NCBI GenBank assembly: GCA_036971715.1
Contig: JAVHJL010000008.1
Span: forward strand, 2,294,001 to 2,358,000
Direction: 5' to 3'
DNA from: Arthrobotrys musiformis
Lineage: Eukaryota; Ascomycota; Orbiliomycetes; Orbiliales; Orbiliaceae
DNA: 64,000 nt
The notes under the pieces were generated by a model. The model did no database searches. It saw only the letters and a program-made list of their open reading frames with translations, and was not told the DNA's origin. Numbering within the stretch: the first letter of the stretch is position 1; the number at the start of each line of letters is the position of its first letter. Position numbers and translations under genes: made by a program. This document shows positions 1-11,514 of the stretch, piece by piece.

Positions 1-429
1 TTTGCTCAAAGATTTTATTGGCTAAAGAAAAGTCTACTTTTTTTTTTAAAGGATTTGGTTGGCTGAGAAAAAGTCTACTTTTTTGAGGTGGAAGGTATTG
101 ACGAAGTTGTCTGGGGTGGTTGAAGGCAATTGGTGGATAGCTTACCGGGGGGAAGCCGCCCTGCAACAACAGAAATCGAATCCTCGATGACATGCATGTA
201 CACACATGTTCGAAGATGGGACCATGCCAACCCAGCTGTTTGAACGAAAATTTATAAATACCATCGTACTTCCCGACCTAGTCTGGCTTTATTTTTTGTA
301 ACACAGCAAATATCGCAATTTCAAATCTGGTTTTAGCACTACCTAGGTTTTTCTATGCATAGCGACGAGACTACTATAGTACTGGTCTTCATACTCTAAA
401 CAATAAGGCTACAGCCTCGCATTGTGACG
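1..429. other. 5' flank of the Clr5-type gene
   Basis: No coding sequence was seen. A TATA-like stretch (TTTATAAATA) lies near 250, about 180 bases before the ATG at 430. T-rich tracts occur near 40-55 and 75-85. The window edge may cut an upstream gene, but no open frame here looks coding. Confidence 0.4.
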
Positions 430-3050
430 ATGGAGTATACCATTGTCCAATCCCAACCTGCCAAGCCCGCGCGGGCCTACTGCAAACGCAAAGACATTGA
501 AGTCCACAAAGAATTTATTCTGCAAAAACATGAGGCCGGAGAAAAACAGGAAGCTATTCTTGCGGCGTTGAGGGACGAGAAGGGGCTTGATTTAAAGTAT
601 GTCGATATCTTGGTATACACCCTCCCAGTTGACTTGAACGGGACTGATTGATCGTTATATAGGCCATATAATCTGAAAAGGATCCTTGGGATATGGGGCG
701 TATCGCACAAAAATTTGACGAAAAAGAGAAGGCTTCATATTCGCCGAGCTATCGACGAACGGCGTCGAACCAATAACTCTGATCTTCGAGTTAGGTTTGG
801 AAGGTCAAATAGAACGTTGAAAGATGAAGAGATTGAAGGGATAATGAGTCTTCAGCCGGAGTATTTCGAAAGTATGCAACCACTTCTATTGATGAGTATG
901 ATGTCACTATTTAGAATTTATTTGATGACAAGAACTTTCCACGCTTAGATGTGAGCGCCAGCCCTGGCGATATCCAATTTTCTAGTCCAACACCAAGTGC
1001 GGACGGTATAGGGGGGGAGGAAGAAGAAGAAGTCGAAGAGGCAGAAAGAAACCCTACTACTAGGACAGCCCCCACTAGCGAGAGCCCCGACACCGATATG
1101 GGGAATATCCAAGCTGAAGGCATTGAAAATGACCAGAATGGAGCTGGCATCGATAACGACATATGCGGCGATGGGGAGGAGGCGCCTCTATTTGATCAAA
1201 CCGGCCACGAGTCCGTCGAGGGAGTGATAAATCGACCCGAGGAGACAAATGAAGACCTTCAGAAAGTCATAATTAACGGTATCAAGGAACTTGGGATTGA
1301 GGATAATCAGGTGGACGATTTCTATGACGACGAAGATTTCGGAATTATTACCGACGTCGATGTCCTTGCGGAGACTGGGGGTGTGCTATTTCATGGGCCT
1401 CCTGATGTGGAGGTGCTAGGTTGGAGCTCGGAACTACTACGTCGATATTCTCGTTTATTCGAGCATGAGTATTTGGATTGGGTTGATGATTGGAAGGCAC
1501 ATTCCGCTTGGATAGTCAAACAGGTGGATATGCGCCGGGAGTTGGGTAAGTCGGACGAGGAAGCTTCCGAGGATGTATGGGAGCTGTGTGAAAGTGGCGG
1601 CAAGTATTTTATGCCTTACGAAGTTTGCATGGATATTCTACGAACAGAAACGAGCCCCCTTACGAATAAACAAGAGAGCGAGAGTAACAAAAATAATGGG
1701 AAGGCCATTGTTTCCTCGATTGATAAACTGTTTTCGGATGCATGTGCAGCGGCCGATGACCCTTTCTCGTTTTCGCTCAAATGTCAAGCCGACAGATATT
1801 TCCGGCGTACCGTGGCTCACCTACCCCGAATTATACGGGAATACGGATATCAAAGCTTCTTTACGGCGCTATGCCTCCAGGGAGCCTCTGGCCTCGATCT
1901 TTCCCGGGACAATATCTCGCCCTTCGCGGGGAAGTCAATCGAAATATTCGAAACAATCGGAATGGGCCATAACCGACTGAGTTGGTGTCATGATTACCAC
2001 ACACTTTTGGAAAGTGAATGCCCGCAGCGGAAATTATTACTCCGGAGGCTACAAGTACGCTACGGGAAGGATTGCTCTTTCACGATCCAAATAAATATAT
2101 GGAAACTTCGTCGGATGATACAAAAGGGAGGTTGCACCAGTTGCGGTTGCCGTGAACCAACTCAATACAAATCCATTCAAAAATTGCAATCGAAAATCTT
2201 CAATAGACTTGGGCACCTGGACCTGAAGAGTTCTTGGTCTCAATGGGTTTTTGGATCATTGGTTGGTCTCTGCGGGGTGCTTCGCGATGAAGACAAAATA
2301 ATATTGGCAACAATACTTCAGAGACGCATCTCGGGGACCGACGTCCAACAGATAACGGAGATGGGGACGGTGGCTCAGGGTCGGGCTAATGTCTGGGGTG
2401 CGAATCTCGCAGCATGCGCACTTGTCTTTGGCATCGCTTACCACCAGACCGGGAAGCTGACCTCGTCTTTAGAAATGCTAATTCGGGCTTATGGGACGTT
2501 TCCATTATTTCGAACGGCAGCCAGAGGGGGCGAGGAACTAGCTTTATGCCGCCTTTGTCAGGTTGCGAATACACGTGGCCCTATTTTATATCAGTACCTT
2601 GACCCTATCCTAACCGATGCCCGCAAACAATTCAAGAAGAATATTGCCAATTCAATTCCAATGACTTCTCACTTGCGAAAAGTGCTGGCCGGGCACAACG
2701 CTTACCGAAAATCCCAGCTTAACAAAAATTACATGAATATACTAGCTCTTCAGCCCTGCAACCGATCCTCAACACCGGACCTACAGCAATATCTCTACTA
2801 CCAGGAGTTGGAGAGCTGGGCATATAGCGAAGGAATACGGAATATACCAGACAATCTAGGTCTTGGGGGATCTGTTGTTGAGTGGGAAGAAACTGGAATG
2901 AATACTGAGATGCAGGTGGGTACGTATACCATGTCCGCTGAGGAAGAACTTGCGATGATAGTCCAAAGATATCGCCAAGCAGAGGCAGCGGGGTTAGTTG
3001 ATGAGAACGGCAATTTGATCATATCTTCGTCACAGATGAGTACTCTTTAG
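430..3050 (+). CDS. Clr5-domain protein, putative DNA-binding regulator (three exons)
   Basis: Exons 430-596, 681-871 and 949-3050 join in phase to 819 codons plus a stop. The donors are GTATGT at 597 and GTATGC at 872; the acceptors end at 680 and 948. Splicing across the first intron reconstitutes a helical N-terminal module (residues ~18-70) ending in WGVSHKN, the signature of Clr5 domains, followed by a very basic stretch (KKRRLHIRRAIDERRR). Residues ~120-230 are acidic and low-complexity. The rest (~230-790) is mixed helical with a CxxCGC cluster and no catalytic motif I recognise. Clr5 domains are common at the N-terminus of large fungal proteins of unknown role and are thought to bind DNA. 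The ATG at 430 is the first in frame. Function beyond the domain is unknown. Confidence 0.75.
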
Positions 3051-4542
3051 TAAAAACACTAGCACTCTCTGAGATTATTTCTTTTGTTCAAGTTTCTCTC
3101 ATCTGCAGTACATTGTAGGTATCCTCAGGGGGGAGATCTTCCTGAACTACAAAATCAGCTTTTACAAAATCTCCTACTTACACGTGACAGTTTTGACTCA
3201 ATGGGTTTGATTATTATGCGAAACTTTTGGATCTTTCGAAGCATTAGTTTGTATTTAATGTTGTTCTGTTAAATCTTGAATACCTTCTTTTATATATAAT
3301 ATTTAATCTCGTAAAGAGGTGATTTTTTTTATATTTGGAAAATTCTGATAGTATATAAAGGCTGATTTTATGGTTCGGAAAGCTTTTTCACAGAGTCGAC
3401 TGCCTTCATGTGACTCAGGCTCAAGTGAAGGTAGGGTCTAGTTTACGAGACAATGCTTTTATGATGGCATGAACATATAGGTGTATATACTTATATACTT
3501 CGGATTCCTTGACTCGATTGCGGTTCGAACTTGCCTTCTTCCTTGCACGTGTACCTGTATATATTATAGATGTTATTCTTCCTGGTAGCGAAATATTAAA
3601 TATAAACAATCTTAAAAGTAGTGAGGAACGTAATTGGCGCCTTAATAGCTTTAGTGTCTACCTCGTCTTACGAATGCCTATCTGCGTTAACACGATGAAT
3701 CGCGATATAGATCTGGGGAAAGGTCATGGCTGAAAAAGCATTACGGAAAAAAACTCCAATTTGTTGTTACCCAAAGTTTAGGTATACAAAGAAGAGGATC
3801 GGGCAGAAGGAAGAATAATCCTAAGCGGTACTAGGAAGCAAATCCAAGATGAGAGGCAGGAAAGGAAACTGGTTAAGAGTGGGCAACTGCAATTGCATTG
3901 CGAGTCTAGAACGACTGCGGCCGGTTCAAAACGTACAGCAAATTCGAGGCAAAAACCGAACGAGACGGCCTCGACATCATCAGTGTCGGTAGCGTCGCGT
4001 CGAACTCCCCGTTATGACAAATAGAAACATATGTACATCGCGATCTCGACTTTGAAAAATGCATCGCGCGCGCCCGGGGTCATTTGCAAGGTCATTAATC
4101 TAAGACAAGTTAGTTAATAGGCATTATCGGTTCCTTGCTAAAGGCCTCGGACGGATATTATCAGACGTTGGTTAGATAGACGTGGGCGATTTTGGACCCC
4201 CCCGCATTGCCGAAGCTTCGATTGGTTGAGCAATCGCCACAACAGACAAACGATAGATATAGAATCATACAATCTGATGGGGTTTGGAGTATTGATATTT
4301 CAATACCATAGTTACGCTTGGCTGCTGGGACAGCACCCCGGTTTCTGGGTCGGAAAATGTTAGCCGGCCGTTGGAGCGACCAAACAACGCCAGAGTAACC
4401 CAGTAACCAAGTCGCCAGGATTAGCTAATTCAGACGTCGCCTCTACCAACCTCCACCACGCAACCTCAACCTCAACACTACTACAATACTACACTCCCCT
4501 CCTCCTCCCTTCCAGCCCTCCGATAGGACCCCACCCGCCAAG
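3051..4542. other. intergenic region between the Clr5-type gene and EMC6
   Basis: No supported gene. It contains a TATATAAA box near 3353 with no coding sequence behind it, and one copy of the short direct-repeat-flanked element at 3401-3463. The last 100 bases before EMC6 are C-rich (CCTCCTCC-type pyrimidine tracts), as is usual just upstream of fungal start codons. Confidence 0.5.
3401..3463 (+). repeat. short direct-repeat-flanked element, copy 1
   Basis: The flanks TGCCTTCATG (3401-3410) and TGCTTTTATG (3454-3463) match at 8 of 10 positions; both differences are C to T. The core between them is 43 bases and ends TCTAGTTTACGAGACAA, matching the family end seen at seven other sites. It is the longest core in the window, and the imperfect flanks suggest an old copy. 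Confidence 0.55.
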
Positions 4543-4942
4543 ATGAACGCCGAAGAACGAGAACTCCAACTATATCCCATCGTCCCGGAGAACCTCGTCG
4601 CGAACTCAAAGGTACCCATTCGCCAACATACACCTCTCACAACTCTAATCCCCAACTAACCGCTTTTCACCATTATAGACAATCTCCGACCTTCAATCCC
4701 TCTCGTCATCCCTCCTCGGCATCGCAGCAGGCATATTAGGTCTAGAATCCTACTCCGGCTTCCTCTTCTACCTACTGGGCACTCTATTCGTCAGCACGTT
4801 AGTAGTCACTTTCGTCATGGGTGGGAAACCGGAGGTGTACAGTCGCGGTGGATGGAAGGATGTTATCGCTGCTGATGTTACCGGTGGGGTTATGGGGTTC
4901 GTTTTGACGTGGACGTTGTTTTTTGGGCTGGTTAGGGTGTAA
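4543..4942 (+). CDS. EMC6: ER membrane protein complex subunit 6 (EMC6)
   Basis: Exons 4543-4611 and 4679-4942 give 110 residues. The intron 4612-4678 starts GTACCC, has a CTAAC branch site and ends TATAG. EMC6 is a core membrane subunit of the ER membrane protein complex, which inserts tail-anchored and multi-pass proteins. The protein has the family size and layout: a short cytosolic N-terminus, a hydrophobic hairpin (SSSLLGIAAGILGLESYSGF, then FLFYLLGTLFVSTLVVTFVMGG), a conserved polar loop with GGKPEVYSRGGWKDV, and a last hydrophobic segment (GGVMGFVLTWTLFFGLV). It converges on UTP12, whose stop lies about 550 bases downstream on the other strand. The short first exon ending at NSK is confirmed by the phase of the join. 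Confidence 0.92.
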
Positions 4943-5488
4943 GATCTTTTATCCAAGGTATCAACGCTCAGGAATATGTCATTATATTTGAGGTTATCTA
5001 TGCAGGCGATGTTGCACAAGGCGTTTTTAGGCGCTTTTCAGGGTCTCTCTATGCGTGGGCTGGTCTGCTATCTATTCGATCATTTTTGAAGCAGATGCTG
5101 GATCGTATTAGTATTCTAATGCCTAATTTTAAGGCGAATAATGGCTCCATCGGAGGCTCCGAAAGAAGATAGAAGTCATATCTAGGACCATATAATCGCA
5201 CTTTCACGGCCGTCATAGCTCTATAGGACTAAACCTTACTCTGGTACGGCAGGACGGGTGTGAGTTAAAATAAACTCAACATCCAAAGACTTCCGTCGTA
5301 TAGCGCGTTCGTGGCGCCTTGGGTGCTATCTAGACCTTACGTAATTACAGCATAAAGCACAGACGGTATGTAGAGATAATCAAGAGCTCGTAAATTAAGT
5401 CTATAGATCCCCTCCAAAACTTTTACTATAATTACATCAGTAAATCTACATCTTATCATATATCATACATATACTCCTTCTATCCACT
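4943..5488. other. convergent 3' intergenic region (EMC6 / UTP12)
   Basis: Only the 3' flanks of two converging genes were seen. It is AT-rich near 5380-5470. No RNA gene or repeat was recognised. Confidence 0.5.
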
Positions 5489-8400
5489 CTACGCGACAGT
5501 AGTAAACGCCCTCTTCTTGCCCCCCTTCTCCTTCTGCCCCTTCTCATACTCCTCGACATCCAAATACCCGCTTTCGGCTTTGCTCCCAGCCTTCTCCTTA
5601 ATATACCTAACCCCGGCCAAATTGAATCCCATCTCATCCTTTTGTCTTCTCAAGCCTTCCTTCAACGCGCTTCTAATCCCCTCCAACAGCCCTCTCGTCT
5701 TCTTACTAGAAACCACACTTTCGTGATGGGTTTTTAGTAAGAAAAACAATATCCTGCAAGTCAAAGGCATATTCCATTCCTTCTTCGCCCATATCTCCAA
5801 AATTCTGAAGAAGTCGATGACTTTATCGAACGGAAGGACCAATAGCGCGTCTTGTAGGTGACTAGCCTGGACTTTTGTAACCGTGTCGAGAACATATTGT
5901 TCGGCTGAAATGTCGTTGAACGCTCTGAACATGATGTTTCTTTCCGGTTTCGGGATTCTGACGTTGGGGTTGGCTGCGACGTCGGCTTCATAGGCAGTTA
6001 ATAGATCTATATCGGCGATTGCTAGGTCTAGCGCTTCGATTATGCGTTCTCCATCCATTAGGGTTTCCATCGTCTGTTTTCCTGCACGGGAGGATTCCAG
6101 TTCTTCGTTGTCCTTGTCGTCTAGGCTTGCGTCTTGGAGCGATTGGGTCAGGTTGGATTCGTAGAGTTCTTCCAGCTCCTTTTCGCGCTCTTCTTCTAAG
6201 AAAATCTATAGTCATATCAATTAGCATGTCATACCGCAATTAGTATATGGGAATATGAGGGAAATAGCCTACCTGATCGTCTGTCTCCTCCCAGATCCTA
6301 ATACTCCTATCGTGACCCGCGCTAACCACGATCTGCTCTCCCCTACCTTTACTAACTGCCAAGGCCCAAACCTCGCCGAAATGGCCCTCCATCTTCATGA
6401 TATTCTCAAATTTATCTCCGTCCCAGTACTTCAACATCCTATCTTTACTTGCCGAGAAGAAATTGTGGCTATTTTTCTCGAAACCGACGGCCATGACACT
6501 GTCCGTGTGGGCAAAGAATGATTTATGACAGTCGCCAAAGTCCAGACCCCATAGCCTTACATTTTTGTCGGCGGATGAGGTTGCGATGAGTTTTGAATCT
6601 GAGGATATATCCATTGAGAGGACTGGGAGTTTGTGACCGTAGAGATTATGTAGGAGCTTCAAGCTATCCGCGAAGAAGACTTTGACGGTATTGTCGAGGA
6701 GTGATACGGCTAGGAGTTGGCCGTTTGGTGTGAATTTTAAGGATAGGATGTCGTCGTTCAGCTTCAGAGTTCTGTTATGGACGAGACGTAACTTTGCAGT
6801 TGTACGGCTGGTACCGAGGACTTCTTCCTGGACTATTTCGAACTTCCAGAATTTGGCGGATTTGTCGGCACTACCCGTTACCACGCTACGGCCGTCGGGG
6901 TGGACATGTAACGACCAAATTTCTTTTTCGTGGGCTTGAACGGTTTCGATGACTGTTGCCGACGCAAGATCGAAGAGCTCCAGGTCCCCAGATTTGTTAC
7001 CGACGACCACGATCTTGTCACCAGGCAGGAAGGCGCAGCAAAGAGCGTAACCACATTCGAATGTTCTCACGCAGCTCCCGGTCCGGACGTTCCAGATTTT
7101 CAACGAACCGTTTGAGGCGGATGCGAGGAGTGAGTCGTCAGAACTTAATGCTAAAGCACGGACGTCGGTGCGGTGGCCGGGAAGCTCGACTGAGTAGAGT
7201 TTTGTATACTCTGATATCGAGGCATCTTTATCCTTTGACTTCTCCTTCGTAGATGGGATATCGTATAATTCGAGGAGGTTGTTGGTAGTCGAGACCAGCA
7301 GTTGGAGGGATTTCGATTTGCCAGAACCGGTAGCCCAGTGGACTGAACGCGCCTTCCCTGGTGTTCGAACGAGGGTATGCTGGACGAAAACGTCTGCGAC
7401 GTCGAGTTTGACATCCTGGCCGTCGTCCATTTCTACATCCTCGGCCGCGTCGTCCTTGCCTTTACCCCTCTTTCTCTTCTTTTTCCTGCTGATAACCTTC
7501 TGGATTTCCTTCTCATTTCGGACTTTGAAGATCTCCACGGATTTGTCGGAACCATGTGCTGCGAAGAAGCGACCGTTCGGGTGCCAGGCGACCGAGTAGG
7601 GTCTTTCCCTGCTATTCCTATGAATAACACCTTGTTCTGTGATCCTTGTAACATCCTCGCCCGCTCCAGCAGTAGCAATAATCCGTCGTTCGATAGTCCA
7701 TACTTTCATTTCCGCATCATTGCCAGCCGTTATAGCGCCCTCCTCATCAGCCGTGATACCCAATGCCCAACATTCTCCCGTATGCGCAACATGAGTCTCC
7801 ACACAGTGCTGGCTCGATAGATCCCACAGTTTTATCAAGGTATCTTTCGCTGTCGTCAACAGATATCCATTATCGATCGTAGCCTGTGGTACCAAGTCGT
7901 CCGGGAAATCCTCCGCTTTGAAGTGTAAGAACTCTAGACCAGTTATTTGATCTTTATGACCCTTCAGCTTGAACAATCCGACTTCAGCGATTAGATCCCA
8001 GATTATAATATCGGTATCCCGTGAACCGCTCGCAAGACGGGTACCCGATGCGTCGAAGGATAAGGTTGTGATCGCAGATTTATGGCCATTGAAGGTGACA
8101 ATTATAGTTGCTGTTTTGGAGTCCCAAAGGCGTATCGACCCATCTGCATGGCTTTTGTTTAGCATTAGCTGCTGTTTTAATATGAACGAATAGCTACCGT
8201 CCAGCTTCTTCAAGCAATACTGGTAGTAGAAAAGTTGAATACGCACCCAACAGCGAAGATGTCCTCGTCCGTCCGACTTTGTTTCAGACAGGTAACTTCG
8301 GATTTGCAATTCTTATCCCGCCATCGCGATAGCAATTCGCCCTTCTTGACGTCCCATGTTAAGACTTCCTCGTTGGCGGGGACTATTGCCAGACCGGCGC

Positions 8401-8521
8401 TGGTTGTTCGAGATGCATTGCTTGATGAAGTCGAATCCGGTGTCCAGATGATATTTGACGATGCAGAAGCGACTACGCCAAATGATCGCGATTGGGCGAA
8501 ACGGGCGTAAGATTTGACCAT
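5489..8521 (-). CDS. UTP12: U3 snoRNP WD-repeat protein Utp12/Dip2
   Basis: Exons on the minus strand are 8247-8521, 6273-8151 and 5489-6205, giving 956 residues (yeast Dip2 is about 940). Introns are 6206-6272 and 8152-8246; both joins keep phase and the first restores AVGHADGSIRLWD. Utp12 is part of the UTP-B module of the small-subunit processome and is needed for early 18S pre-rRNA cleavage in the nucleolus. The first ~700 residues carry about a dozen WD40 blades (for example GHKSAITTLSFDASGTRLASGSRDTDIIIWDL), with a basic KKKRKRGKGK insert near residue 300. The last ~240 residues are the helical Utp12 C-terminal domain, ending in a lysine-rich tail. The start at 8521 (MVKSYARF) fits the family N-terminus. 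It is divergent from ARPC2. Confidence 0.95.
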
Positions 8522-8860
8522 TTTTTTATTCCATCGACTTTTTTTTATATATTAGAGGTATTCTCGTGATATGCGCTTTTAGTAAGGAAAAAAAAGTTAT
8601 GGAGAGTTTTTTGGAGTATTAGTTTTGCGACTGAACCGACAGGGAATTTTAGCGAGTCGGATTTAAGTAATCGCCGATTCTGGTACGTGCGTCGTCACCG
8701 GCGTAGATGTCAGCACTAGGAAAGTGACCAGTGGGGGATGCTGCTCCACGCAGTGCGTATTACACCAAAGCTACAGCTAACGACTCCAAGCTATCGTCAG
8801 CCAACCAATTCGAGCTTCATCAAACAGTCCAACGAAACCTCCCACGAAAACCTGGTCGCG
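8522..8860. promoter_or_regulatory. divergent promoter region, UTP12 / ARPC2
   Basis: These 339 bases separate two start codons facing away from each other, so they must hold both promoters. T-rich tracts occur next to UTP12, and a CCAAT-like AACCAATTCG lies near 8802 on the ARPC2 side. No clear TATA box was seen, as is common for housekeeping genes. Confidence 0.55.
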
Positions 8861-10040
8861 ATGTTGCTCCTCGAATACCACAATCTTCTGATCCACCAGA
8901 TCCTCACCGAGAGGTTCAATAGGTACTTTACCTGAATCTCCATTTCAGTTGTCTTTCCGTCACGAAACAGCTAGCTAATGTCTTACGGTGACGAACAGCC
9001 CCACCCCGGCTTCAATCGACCAAGTCATCCCGGACTTCGACGGCGTCATATACCACATTTCCACACCGGATACGAAGACTAAGATATTAGTTTCATTATC
9101 GATCAAATGCTATAACGACCTGGTCAAGTACGGCGCACAGGAAGTGCTGCAGCGGGAGTATGGCGATTACATTGTTGAACCGGAGTCCGGATATGACTTT
9201 TCGCTGTTGTTGGATCTGGAGGCCTTGCCTGAGGATCAGGGTACTATCTCTCTTCCTAAAATCTAGGAACCGCATGAATAGATTCAGGGCAGTGGGAGCT
9301 AATACTATTGGATTTGGGGCCATAAGAACAAAAGGACGACCTCATCCGCCGCGTCTCCCTTCTAAAACGTAACGCCATGGCAGCACCCTTCGAACGCGCC
9401 TTCGACACACACTACACCCTCTCAGCCGAATCCTCCAAGTTCACATCCGAATCCGCTCCTTCCTCCTCAGACACCGAAGTGATGGCGATCCACTACCGTG
9501 ACGAAGAAGCAATCTACATCAAACCCTCGCACGACCGAGTAACCGTCATATTCTCCACCGTCTTCCGTGAGGAAACAGACCGTGTCTTTGGAAAAGTGTT
9601 CTTGCAGGAATTCGTGGATGCCAGACGTCGGGCTATTCAGAATGCACCGCAGGTGTTGTACAGAACCGACCCGCCGTTGGAGATTAGAGGGTTGAAGGGG
9701 GTGGTCGATACGGGTGCTGGGGATGTGGGATATGTTACCTTTGTGCTTTTCCCCAGGCATTTGAAGCCTGATCGACGGGATGAGGTTATCAGCCATATTC
9801 AGACTTTTAGGGATTATTTCCATTACCATATTAAGGCTGCTAAGGTAAAACCACACCCCCCCTATAACTATAGAATTCAAGATATGAAACCGTGGCTAAC
9901 CTTGGGTATAGGCCTACATGCACTCGAGAATGAGGAAGAGAGTCAGCGACTTCCAGAAGTACCTCAACAGAGCTAAGCCCGAGAACGCAGACAAGGAGAG
10001 GAAGACGGCCAGCGGAAGGTCGTTTAGAGTACAGAGCTAG
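8861..10040 (+). CDS. ARC35: Arp2/3 complex 34-35 kDa subunit (ARPC2/Arc35)
   Basis: Exons 8861-8922, 8999-9240, 9327-9844 and 9912-10040 encode 316 residues. Introns: 8923-8998, 9241-9326, 9845-9911. The second acceptor was placed at 9326 rather than 9334 because only that choice keeps frame, reading EDQEQKDDLIRRVSLLKRNA. ARPC2 pairs with ARPC4 to form the structural core of the Arp2/3 complex and contacts the mother actin filament. Diagnostic stretches are MLLLEYHNLLIHQILTERFN at the N-terminus, LLKRNAMAAPFERAF in the middle, and the C-terminal helix AYMHSRMRKRVSDFQKYLNR. The length is typical for fungi. Confidence 0.95.
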
Positions 10041-10874
10041 GTGATCTTCAATTCTTCCTGTAAACCCCCCCTTTCTCTCTGTAGACACTACTTTTTATGG
10101 TATTATTCTTTACCGCTTTTTTTTTCTTTGGACAATTATTTTGGGCATAGCGAGATAAATTTAAATTTATGAATGGACTGGTGCAATATCCAAGTATTGC
10201 TCGTGCGGTTCCCGGGGGAAATTTGTAAAGGGTTATAGAATTGGGGGGTTAAAAGTATTACATGACTGTAGAGGCGAGAAGCAGCGATAATTTGCCACTC
10301 CTTTACAAGCTTCTGAAGTCTATACGGTGAAGTGAACTATCTAAAATCCAAAAAAAAGCATACAGGACACCGAGGAATTACCCTTTCAATGAAAAAGCAG
10401 CTATTCCCGAGAAAATCCCAGCGAAACAAGGAAGAAATGATCGAAAAAATAGAAAAGAAGGAAGAATAGAAAAAAAATAAGGAAGAAAGGAGGAAGAAAA
10501 ACAAGTCTATCGATGTCTACCCGAATTCACTACTAGACTCCCACATTCCGTTTAGTCCACAGCGTACAACACACACTCGCAAACTATGCTTTCGCTATAC
10601 ATGTACCATCTTCGCTCCAAAGCTAAAAGCAATCGATAAATTTTCAAAGAAAAAAGAAATTGACGAAATCAAATGCAAAAGAGACTGAATCTTGGGGGGA
10701 AGAGAGACGAATCCAGTCAATGGACCGTGCAATCTAGGGAAATTGCAAAAGTAAAAGGCTTGGCTACAAGGTAGCCTTGCGGAGTGGAGTGCGCACATAG
10801 AGTAGATATCTCCGCCCTGGTGGTCTGGATACGAGACAAAGATATCTCCCGCGTGTTCGTTTGAGGATACCGTA
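10041..10874. other. intergenic region downstream of ARPC2
   Basis: No gene was seen. It has purine-rich GGAAGAAAG/GAAAAA tracts at 10,430-10,500 and one short direct-repeat-flanked element at 10,804-10,849. Confidence 0.5.
10804..10849 (+). repeat. short direct-repeat-flanked element, copy 2 (perfect flanks)
   Basis: AGATATCTCC at 10,804-10,813 is repeated exactly at 10,840-10,849. The 26-base core between them begins CCCTGGTGGTCTGG and ends ATACGAGACAA. Its first half matches the copy at 40.1 kb and its end matches all family members. The flanking sequence is unique to this site, as expected of a target-site duplication. Confidence 0.75.
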
Positions 10875-11514
10875 CTAATCGTCATACAAGACGAACTCGA
10901 AGGACCGGAGATATCTACGAAATTTGTTAATATTTCTCTTTGCCAGGCCCAATTGCATGTATACATAGTAGGATATCGTACCTCTCGAGGTGGATCGGCA
11001 ATCTAAATCCATCGATCATGCTCGCCTTCTTGAGAGCTTCAACCGCCGTTCTGAAATACGGTTGCGCCTCAGAACTGACGGTGACATTTCCTAAACTCAT
11101 ATTTGCTTCCGCTTGCTGTATAGCCATTCCAACAATATGTCAAATATTAACTTTTATCTATCGATTATCGTTCAAATAGTAACAAAAGATAAAGAGAACT
11201 TACATAAACATAAACATCCCCCAAAACTCCACGACTACTATCCTCCATCGCATCAACAGCCCTTCCTAAAAACTCCACAGCGGGGAATAAACAAGTCCTA
11301 GCATCGACGTAGACTCCTTCCTGGCGCTTCCGGTCCTGTTCAGCGGTATCGCGGTCTTCGTCCGCAGAAGTCCAGTCGTTGTTGGTGAACGGGAATGAAC
11401 CGCCTGAAGAGGAAGAAGTGGAACCATCTTCAGAAATTTTACTGAGATACTGTTGGGACCTAAGGAGCCAGAGGCGGCCGAGGAGGGTTAGGGACGGGTG
11501 GTGGGTTGGGCGTG
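10875..11514 (-). CDS. conserved-looking fungal protein, 5' end unresolved
   Basis: Minus-strand exons 11204-11514, 10982-11115 and 10875-10914 join in phase. Introns are 11116-11203 (GTAAGT...ACAG) and 10915-10981 (GTACGA...GTAG). The product starts within THHPSLTLLGRLWLLRSQQ, continues through a Ser-rich acidic linker, then EGVYVDARTCLFPAVEFLGRAVDAM, MSLGNVTVSSEAQPYFRTAV and a C-terminal HLERYLRSFEFVLYDD. The helical repeats look TPR-like, but I do not recognise the family. A perfect TACTAAC branch site lies about 20 bases upstream of the 11,514 acceptor, so at least one more 5' exon exists. I could not find a convincing ATG and donor for it. No function is assigned. Confidence 0.6.

Noticed and set aside
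355..385. CGACGAGACTA with CTATGCATAG / CTATAGTACT flanks, as another element copy
   Set aside because: The flanks are palindromic and AT-rich, with weak agreement.
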